From NCBI GenBank assembly GCA_900768735.1, contig CAAGDZ010000094.1, forward strand, positions 1 to 7,110: DNA of 7,110 bases, given 5' to 3'. Numbering within the stretch: position 1 is the stretch's first letter; each line of letters opens with the position of its first letter. The notes beneath the pieces were generated by a model. It had not been told where the DNA came from, made no database searches, and saw only the letters and a list, made by a program, of their open reading frames with translations. Positions 1 to 4,472 of this stretch are shown in pieces. This DNA is from Oscillospiraceae bacterium. GTDB taxonomy: Bacteria; Bacillota; Clostridia; Oscillospirales; Ruminococcaceae. Both the position numbers and the translations under genes were made by a program.

Positions 1-13
1 TTAAAGATAGTCC

Positions 14-63
14 GCTTTTTTCGAGAAAAAAGCTTGGCAAAAAAGCTTAGTTCATGCTTTTTT
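14..63. repeat. Two overlapping-motif A/T hairpins
   Basis: GCTTTTTT (14-21) pairs perfectly with AAAAAAGC (26-33) across a CGAG loop. A second AAAAAAGC (39-46) can pair with GCTTTTTT (56-63) across a 9-nt loop. The two AAAAAAGC copies are interchangeable, so alternative pairings exist (14-21 with 39-46, or 26-33 with 56-63). A T-run ends the second hairpin, so this might be a weak terminator for a gene left of the window. Each stem has only two G-C pairs, so I keep it as a repeat. Confidence 0.45.
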
Positions 64-86
64 TGAGGTTAGTGAGATATTACTGT

Positions 87-95
87 TGGTATAAT
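87..95 (+). promoter_or_regulatory. Candidate extended -10 promoter
   Basis: TGGTATAAT contains a consensus -10 hexamer TATAAT (90-95) preceded by the extended -10 dinucleotide TG (87-88). No good -35 lies 16-18 bp upstream. TTGAGG at 63-68 is 21 bp away, which is too far. Extended -10 promoters can work with a poor -35. Transcription would start near 102 and give a long leader before the first gene at 554. A second TATAAT at 400-405 has neither TG nor a -35 and is weaker. Confidence 0.35.
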
Positions 96-182
96 TATAA
101 ATTGATTTTATTATTTGTAATCTATTTATTGGCTGATGTTCAATATTGATACCGCATTTTTATAAGCTTTTAAGCTGATTTT

Positions 183-234
183 CAAAAGCTTTGCTTTTGT
201 ACCCTGATTTTAGGGTTGCAGGGGCGACAGCCCC
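183..234 (+). repeat. Chain of three short hairpins
   Basis: Three consecutive perfect hairpins are visible. CAAAAGC (183-189) pairs with GCTTTTG (193-199) across TTT. ACCCT (201-205) pairs with AGGGT (212-216) across six bases. GGGGC (221-225) pairs with GCCCC (230-234) across GACA. The first competes with a longer-range pairing of AAGCTTTT (164-171) to AAAAGCTT (184-191). Such close packing next to the inverted repeat at 232-282 suggests one composite repeat element rather than separate sites. The function is unknown. Confidence 0.5.
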
Positions 235-282
235 CATTCCTTTCCCCCTTTCCTTGGGGAAAGGGGACTAGGGGGTATGGGG
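232..282 (+). repeat. Imperfect C/G-rich inverted repeat with G-quadruplex motif
   Basis: The inner stem CCCCTTTCC (245-253) pairs perfectly with GGAAAGGGG (258-266) across TTGG. The outer arm CCCCAT (232-237) pairs with ATGGGG (277-282), giving a 51-nt imperfect stem-loop. The right half also carries four G-runs (256-259, 263-266, 271-275, 279-282) separated by AAA, ACTA and TAT, which is a canonical G-quadruplex pattern on the + strand. It is followed by TTTAAAAATTTTTT, so a terminator role for an upstream gene is possible, but the A-run breaks the U-tract. A dispersed intergenic repeat is my preferred reading. Confidence 0.6.
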
Positions 283-447
283 TTTAAAAATTTTTTATTT
301 CATTTATCAAATATTAGTAGTTAATCAGTTTTTTCTTTGCTTACTTTCTTTTTTTCAAAAGAGAAGATATACAGAAAAACATGGTGAAGATGCAGTAAGT
401 ATAATATATTGCTTACTTATATTAGTGGTGAATTAGTTTTTTCTTTG

Positions 448-479
448 CTTACTTTCTTTTTTTGAAAAAAGAAAGTAAG
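448..479 (+). repeat. Perfect inverted repeat, copy 2 hairpin
   Basis: CTTACTTTCTTTTTT (448-462) is the exact reverse complement of AAAAAAGAAAGTAAG (465-479), with only TG between. A real RNA loop would open the innermost pair and leave a stem of about 14 bp. There is no T-tract directly after it (AAATGTCTTTTTAATGG), so it is not a classical terminator. Confidence 0.7.
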
Positions 480-514
480 AAATGTCTTTTTAATGGTTAA
501 TTGTTTTTTCTTTA

Positions 515-549
515 CTTACTTTCTTTTCAAAAAAGAAAGTAAGGGAGGT
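515..549 (+). promoter_or_regulatory. Hairpin abutting the Shine-Dalgarno of the first gene
   Basis: CTTACTTTCTTTT (515-527) pairs perfectly with AAAAGAAAGTAAG (531-543) across a CAA loop. The ribosome binding site GGAGGT (544-549) starts at the next base, four bases before the ATG at 554. The 5' part of the extended Shine-Dalgarno (TAAG, 540-543) is inside the stem while the core is free. The fold could therefore tune translation or shield the mRNA 5' side. The stem is mostly A-U, so its strength is modest. Confidence 0.5.
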
Positions 550-553
550 CTTT

Positions 554-982
554 ATGGATAATGAGATTTTAAATAATTCAAACGAAAAGGAAGATGAAAA
601 AGAGCTTCTCAGACGTCGCCGCGAGGAGCAGGTTGAGCGTGTAAAGCTCCAGTATCAGACCGACGTCAAGGAAAAGGAAGAAGCAAAGGTTCGCATGGAA
701 AAGGAAGCAGAGCTTGAAAAGGAGCTTCGCCCCTTTTATTCGATAAGAAAAATCTGTATCGGAATATGCGTTTTCATGTGGTTTTTTGCGGCATTCTGCC
801 TGCTTTCCGGTTCGCTTGAAATGAAGATATTTCTGCCGATGTGTCTTTTTGCGTTATGTGCGCTTGCGGGCATAAACGCACCGATATTCTTCAAGAAAAA
901 GAAAACGTTAGACGCGGCAATCGCTTTAATATGCACTGTTATTTGCTTTTTCACGGGTGTTGTGATTTTCACGCTCGGATAA
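554..982 (+). CDS. Small membrane protein of unknown function, coiled-coil N terminus
   Basis: I do not recognise this 142-residue protein. Residues 1-59 are highly charged (runs such as LLRRRREEQVERV, then K/E-rich) and look like a helical or coiled-coil cytoplasmic segment. Residues about 64-84, 91-112 and 118-141 are hydrophobic and probably form three membrane helices, with a KKKK cluster (114-117) between the second and third. No signal peptide or catalytic motif is visible. The start is supported by GGAGGT at 544-549. Its stop is 15 bp before the next gene, and with gyrA it forms a likely three-gene transcription unit. Its start region is part of a repeated sequence. Codon use resembles the neighbours. 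Both this protein and the next are membrane proteins, so they may act together, which is inference only. Confidence 0.8.
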   Translation: MDNEILNNSNEKEDEKELLRRRREEQVERVKLQYQTDVKEKEEAKVRMEKEAELEKELRPFYSIRKICIGICVFMWFFAAFCLLSGSLEMKIFLPMCLFALCALAGINAPIFFKKKKTLDAAIALICTVICFFTGVVIFTLG

Positions 983-997
983 GGCTGAAAGGTAGTT

Positions 998-1705
998 ATG
1001 GAAGAAAAATTATTACAGATTGAATACAGCATGAATCTTGACGAGATTTCGGACGGTTTTAAGCTGTTTCAGAGAAAATATCAGCTCAGACGCACTATTT
1101 TATTCACGATAGTGTATGTTATCGCCCTGATTCTCGGCATTGATTTTCTGATAAGAGATTTGAACAACTTTTACGGGTATGTGCTTGTAGGACTTTCGCT
1201 GGGTCTTATTTTCTATGCGTGGTACAAGCCCGTGCTTATCAGACGAAAAATGATAAGCACAATAAGCTCGCTTGCGGAGGAAACCTACATTTCGGAGTTT
1301 TACAAGGATAAAATAAAAATCACTACCCGTATTCTGCCCGAGGATGAACAAAATCCGCAGGAGAACAGCGAAACAGAAGAAAATTCCGATTCAGAACAAA
1401 ACACCGACGCACAGGAAAACGCGGAAAGTGATGAGAAAAGTGACGAGAAAAACGGCGGCTCTGAAAAGGCTGACCTGATTGATAACAGCAGCGCCGAAGA
1501 TACCGACGCGGAAAGTCAGAAGGAAGAGGATGTTGTAACTACTCTTTATTTCGGCTCGGATTATTTAGACGCTCTGGAAAATGAGACTATGTTTTTACTG
1601 TTTGTAAATAAAAGACTGATATATATTTATCCTAAACGCTGTCTTTCGGACAAAGAACAGGACAAGCTGAGGGAGATACTTAAAGAAAAAGCGATACTTA
1701 ACTAA
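998..1705 (+). CDS. YcxB-like membrane protein with acidic insert
   Basis: This 235-residue protein resembles the YcxB-like family: an N-terminal segment like EYSMNLDEISDGFKLF, two membrane helices (about 33-52 and 59-77), then a cytoplasmic domain ending in a block like FLLFVNKRLIYIYPKR (199-214) and a charged helix. The family's role is not established. The oddity is a low-complexity acidic insert, about residues 113-178, that splits the cytoplasmic domain between a strand ending KIKITTRI and one starting VVTTLYF. Residues 121-150 are five imperfect six-residue repeats. The start is supported by AAAGG (988-992), five bases before the ATG. It lies 15 bp after the previous stop and 17 bp before gyrA, so co-transcription with gyrA is likely. 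The family call comes from pattern recognition and is moderately sure; the gene itself is certain. Confidence 0.75.
   Translation: MEEKLLQIEYSMNLDEISDGFKLFQRKYQLRRTILFTIVYVIALILGIDFLIRDLNNFYGYVLVGLSLGLIFYAWYKPVLIRRKMISTISSLAEETYISEFYKDKIKITTRILPEDEQNPQENSETEENSDSEQNTDAQENAESDEKSDEKNGGSEKADLIDNSSAEDTDAESQKEEDVVTTLYFGSDYLDALENETMFLLFVNKRLIYIYPKRCLSDKEQDKLREILKEKAILN
1358..1447 (+). repeat. 18-bp degenerate tandem repeat encoding acidic hexapeptides
   Basis: Five in-frame units read QENSET, EENSDS, EQNTDA, QENAES and DEKSDE (residues 121-150). The pattern is two acidic or amide residues, then N or K, a small residue, D or E, and usually another small residue. The DNA is more diverged than the protein pattern, so any expansion is old or the pattern is kept by selection. 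It lies in the acidic insert of the YcxB-like protein. Confidence 0.6.
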
Positions 1706-1722
1706 ACCGAAAGGAACGCGTA

Positions 1723-4368
1723 ATGGAAAAGGACATAAGAGAATTTAGCACGACCAATGAAAAGCTTATCCAGGTGGACATTGAGAAGGAGATGAAAGAG
1801 AGCTTTCTTCAATACTCAATGGCGGTAATTGTTTCGCGTGCCCTGCCCGATGTAAGAGACGGACTTAAGCCGGTACACAGACGAATAATCTATACGATGA
1901 ACGAGGCGAACAACACCTCGTCAAATCCTTACCGTAAGTGCGCCTATACTGTCGGTGAAGTGCTCGGTAAGTACCACCCGCACGGTGACGCTTCGGTTTA
2001 TGATGCGCTGGTAAGACTTGCACAGGACTTTTCACTCAGATATCCGCTTATTGACGGCCACGGAAACTTCGGCTCGGTGGACGGCGACCCGCCGGCTGCT
2101 TACCGTTATACCGAGGCGAGAATGGCAAAAATTGCGTCCGAGCTTTTGCAGGATATAAATAAGGATACCATAGACTGGGGTACAAACTACGATGACAAGC
2201 TGAAAGAGCCTACCGTACTGCCGGTCAAGTTCCCGAATCTGCTTGTAAACGGCGCTACCGGTATTGCCGTAGGTATGGCGACAAACATACCCCCGCATAA
2301 TCTTAATGAAGTATGCGACGCCATAGTAACTCGACTTGAAAATCCCGAGTGCGGTATAGAGGATATATTAGAGCATATAAAAGGTCCCGATTTTCCGACC
2401 GGCGGCATAATCATGGGCTACAGCGGCATACGCTCCGCATATTATACCGGTCGCGGTAAAATCACGCTGAGAGGCCGTGCCGAGATTGTTGAAGAGGGAA
2501 CACATACTAGAATAATCATTACCGAAATTCCTTATATGGTAAACAAGTCGCGCCTGCTTGAAAGCATGGGACAGCTTATGCGCGACAAGCGTATCGAGGG
2601 TATCTCCGTACTTCGTGACGAGAGTGACAAGGATGGTATGCGTATAGTAGTTGAGCTGAAGCGAGATGTAAATGCTCAGGTTGTACTCAACAAGCTTTAC
2701 AGCTTTACACAGCTTCAGGATACTGTAGGTGTAATCATGCTTGCGCTGGTAAACGGCGAGCCTAAGATTCTTACGCTTATGCAGATTCTTGATAACTATA
2801 TCTCTTTCCAGAAAGAGATTGTTACAAGAAGAACGAATTTTGAGCTTAAAAAGGCGCGTGACAGAGCGCATATTTTACAGGGCTTTTTGCTTGCTATTGA
2901 CAATATCGACGAGGTTATCTCAATACTAAGAAGCAGTAAGTCGGTACAAGAGGGTAAAGAGCGCCTGATGGAGCGCTTTAAAGAGGACGATTTGTCACAG
3001 CTTTTGCTCCGTGCCATGGGCGAGAACTATCAGGATGTTCACTTTGAGCGTGAGATAGGCTTATCCGAGGAGCAGGCAGAGGCAATTGTGCAGATGCGGC
3101 TTGGTCAGCTGACCGGACTTGAAAGAGATAAGGTTATCTCCGACCTTGCCGAGATAATGAGTAAAATCAACGATTATCTTGAGATACTTTCAAGCGACGA
3201 AAGAATCAAGGAGATTATTTCAACCGAAATTACCGCAATCAAGAACAAGTACGGCGATGAAAGAAGAACATCTATCGAGCCTATCAGCGGCGAGGTTGAC
3301 ATCGAGGATCTTATCCCCGAGGAAGAAAGCGTTATAACCTACACCAATATCGGTTATATCAAGCGCCAGCCGGTTGATGTATACAATTTACAAAAGCGCG
3401 GAGGCAAGGGTGTATCAGGCATGAAGCAGCGCGAGGAGGATTTTGTCGAGGATATGTTTATCAGCTCGACGCACGATAATATATTGTTTATTACAAATTT
3501 TGGCAATATGTATAAATTAAAGTGCTATGAAATCCCCGAGGGCTCACGCCAGAGCAGAGGTACGAATATAGTGAATCTGCTCCAGCTTGCGGAAAACGAG
3601 CGCATAGCGGCCATGATGAAGACCTCCGATTTTGCCGAGAACAAGTTCTTTATCTGTATTACAAAGTTCGGCAAGATAAAGCGCACACCGCTTTCAGACT
3701 TCAAGAATGTCAGAAAGAAGGGTCTGCGGGCAATTACGCTTGCCGAGGGTGACGAGATAGCGGCGGCGCATCTGACCGAAGGTGACAGCTCAGTAATTAT
3801 TGCAACGCGCCTTGGTATGGCTATACATTTTGCCGAGGACAAGATAAGAAGCATGGGCAGACTTGCTATGGGTGTCCGTGCTATAAGGCTGAAGGACGAT
3901 GATTATGTTGTCGGCGCGGCTAAGGTATACGGTGACGGCATGACGATACTTACCGTAACGGACAAGGGTCTCGGCAGACGCTCCTCACTTGAACACTACC
4001 GTATGCAAAACCGCGGCGGTAACGGTCTGAAAAACTACAAGGTCAGCGATGAAAAGGGATATGTATGCGGAATACGTTCGATACAGCAGGACGATGACGT
4101 AATACTGATAAGCACCGACGGAGTTATTATCCGTATCAGGGCTAATGACCTGAGAGTTATGGGACGTTATGCACTCGGTGTAAGAGTGATGAAGCTGTCT
4201 GATGAGGACAGGGTAGTAACCTTTACCCGTACCGAGCATGACGAGTCGGCGGATATTTCCGAGGTTGAGCAGGCGAGTGATGAAGAAATTGCGCTTGCGG
4301 AGGCTGAGGAAAAGGCGGAGGTAATTGAAGAAGAGCCTGCACCTGCCGATGATGAAAGCGAAGAATAA
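1723..4368 (+). CDS. gyrA: DNA gyrase subunit A
   Basis: GyrA pairs with GyrB as an A2B2 type II topoisomerase that uses ATP to add negative supercoils. The 881-residue length is normal. The breakage-reunion domain covers about 38-505 and includes the quinolone region HPHGDASVYD (85-94), the catalytic tyrosine Tyr129 in AAYRYTE, and the LSEEQAEAIVQMRLGQLTGLE segment (447-467). The C-terminal DNA-wrapping beta-pinwheel covers about 535-835 and has the GyrA-box QKRGGKG at 557-563, which marks gyrase rather than ParC. Residues 837-881 form an acidic tail with 21 Asp/Glu. The position equivalent to E. coli Ser83 is Ala90. The start has AAAGGA (1710-1715) seven bases upstream. It is the last gene of a three-gene unit, and a terminator follows 10 bp after its stop. 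gyrB is not in the window and could lie to the left. Confidence 0.98.
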   Translation: MEKDIREFSTTNEKLIQVDIEKEMKESFLQYSMAVIVSRALPDVRDGLKPVHRRIIYTMNEANNTSSNPYRKCAYTVGEVLGKYHPHGDASVYDALVRLAQDFSLRYPLIDGHGNFGSVDGDPPAAYRYTEARMAKIASELLQDINKDTIDWGTNYDDKLKEPTVLPVKFPNLLVNGATGIAVGMATNIPPHNLNEVCDAIVTRLENPECGIEDILEHIKGPDFPTGGIIMGYSGIRSAYYTGRGKITLRGRAEIVEEGTHTRIIITEIPYMVNKSRLLESMGQLMRDKRIEGISVLRDESDKDGMRIVVELKRDVNAQVVLNKLYSFTQLQDTVGVIMLALVNGEPKILTLMQILDNYISFQKEIVTRRTNFELKKARDRAHILQGFLLAIDNIDEVISILRSSKSVQEGKERLMERFKEDDLSQLLLRAMGENYQDVHFEREIGLSEEQAEAIVQMRLGQLTGLERDKVISDLAEIMSKINDYLEILSSDERIKEIISTEITAIKNKYGDERRTSIEPISGEVDIEDLIPEEESVITYTNIGYIKRQPVDVYNLQKRGGKGVSGMKQREEDFVEDMFISSTHDNILFITNFGNMYKLKCYEIPEGSRQSRGTNIVNLLQLAENERIAAMMKTSDFAENKFFICITKFGKIKRTPLSDFKNVRKKGLRAITLAEGDEIAAAHLTEGDSSVIIATRLGMAIHFAEDKIRSMGRLAMGVRAIRLKDDDYVVGAAKVYGDGMTILTVTDKGLGRRSSLEHYRMQNRGGNGLKNYKVSDEKGYVCGIRSIQQDDDVILISTDGVIIRIRANDLRVMGRYALGVRVMKLSDEDRVVTFTRTEHDESADISEVEQASDEEIALAEAEEKAEVIEEEPAPADDESEE

Positions 4369-4378
4369 TTTCAGTTTA

Positions 4379-4414
4379 TTTTGCAGAGCCTTCTGGCTCT
4401 GCAAAAGTGTTTTT
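4379..4414 (+). terminator. Rho-independent terminator after gyrA
   Basis: TTTTGCAGAGCC (4379-4390) pairs perfectly with GGCTCTGCAAAA (4395-4406) across a TTCT loop, a 12-bp stem. After GTG comes a five-T run (4410-4414). The stem is strong. The U-tract is short and offset by three bases, so some read-through into mnmG is possible. It lies 10 bp after the gyrA stop. Confidence 0.8.
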
Positions 4415-4415
4415 A

Positions 4416-4431
4416 TGTTCTACATGGAACA
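4416..4431. promoter_or_regulatory. parS-like palindrome, candidate ParB site
   Basis: TGTTCTACATGGAACA has perfect 5-bp arms, TGTTC and GAACA. It matches the parS form TGTTCCACGTGGAACA at 14 of 16 positions and the common Firmicutes form TGTTTCACGTGAAACA at 12 of 16. Both mismatches to the closer form lie in the CACGTG core (here TACATG), which ParB normally reads strictly. It may therefore be a decayed or divergent site. Its position 42 bp upstream of mnmG, in the cluster usually followed by parA-parB, supports the idea. An operator for another dimeric regulator is the main alternative. Confidence 0.4.
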
Positions 4432-4472
4432 AATAAGAAATTTTTTGAGGTTTTATAAAAACCGTTTATATT

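Larger units (their letters stand above)
1..553. other. Gene-free, repeat-rich leader/intergenic region
   Basis: No reading frame here looks like a real protein. The region is AT-rich apart from a GC-rich island at about 201-282. In order it holds small hairpins made from GC(T)n/(A)nGC elements (14-63), an extended -10 promoter candidate (87-95), a 10-bp palindrome TCAATATTGA (140-149), a chain of short hairpins (164-234), a long imperfect inverted repeat with G-runs (232-282), and three copies of a T-rich repeat (311-557). If transcription of the downstream genes starts near 100, the mRNA would have a roughly 450-nt structured leader. I do not recognise a known riboswitch or T-box. The hairpin-rich content more likely reflects dispersed intergenic repeats, which is inference. 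Confidence 0.7.
311..557 (+). repeat. Three-copy T-rich direct repeat, two copies with hairpins
   Basis: Copy 1 (311-355) and copy 2 (419-463) match over 45 bp with three differences. Both contain TTTTTTCTTTGCTTACTTTC followed by a T-run. Copy 3 begins at about 499 and has A in place of G in CTTTGCTTAC. Copies 2 and 3 continue into the complementary arm and form near-perfect hairpins. In copy 1 that arm is decayed (AAAAGAGAAG). All three copies are followed by ATGG (381, 493, 554) at a similar distance. In copy 3 this ATG is the start codon of the first gene. Confidence 0.75.

Noticed and set aside
1..48. 3' end of a minus-strand gene, because position 3 to 1 reads TAA on that strand
   Set aside because: The minus-strand frame has another stop (TGA) only 16 codons upstream, so no real gene ends there.
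381..398. Five-codon frame ATG-GTG-AAG-ATG-CAG-TAA as a leader peptide
   Set aside because: It has no Shine-Dalgarno and is too short to separate from chance.
493..561. A 22-codon frame (MVNCFFFTYFLFKKESKGGLYG) overlapping the start of the first gene, possibly a coupled leader peptide
   Set aside because: It is mostly the translation of the T-rich hairpin repeat, and its ATG has no ribosome binding site at a useful distance. The overlap with the ATG at 554 follows from the repeat.
1766..1774. TTATCCAGG as a DnaA box
   Set aside because: It matches the consensus TTATCCACA at only 7/9, is a single copy inside gyrA, and has no cluster or AT-rich unwinding region around it.
3985..4404. Long minus-strand reading frame over the end of gyrA, and similar antisense frames elsewhere
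   Set aside because: They lie opposite clearly real genes, resemble no protein family and have no plausible ribosome binding sites.
4416..4431. The same palindrome as a LexA (SOS) box
   Set aside because: The Firmicutes SOS box has GAAC on the left and GTTC on the right; here the arms are in the opposite order.
4467..4472. TATATT with TTGAGG (4445-4450) as the mnmG promoter
   Set aside because: The spacing of 16 bp is acceptable, but the predicted transcript start would fall inside mnmG after its ATG.
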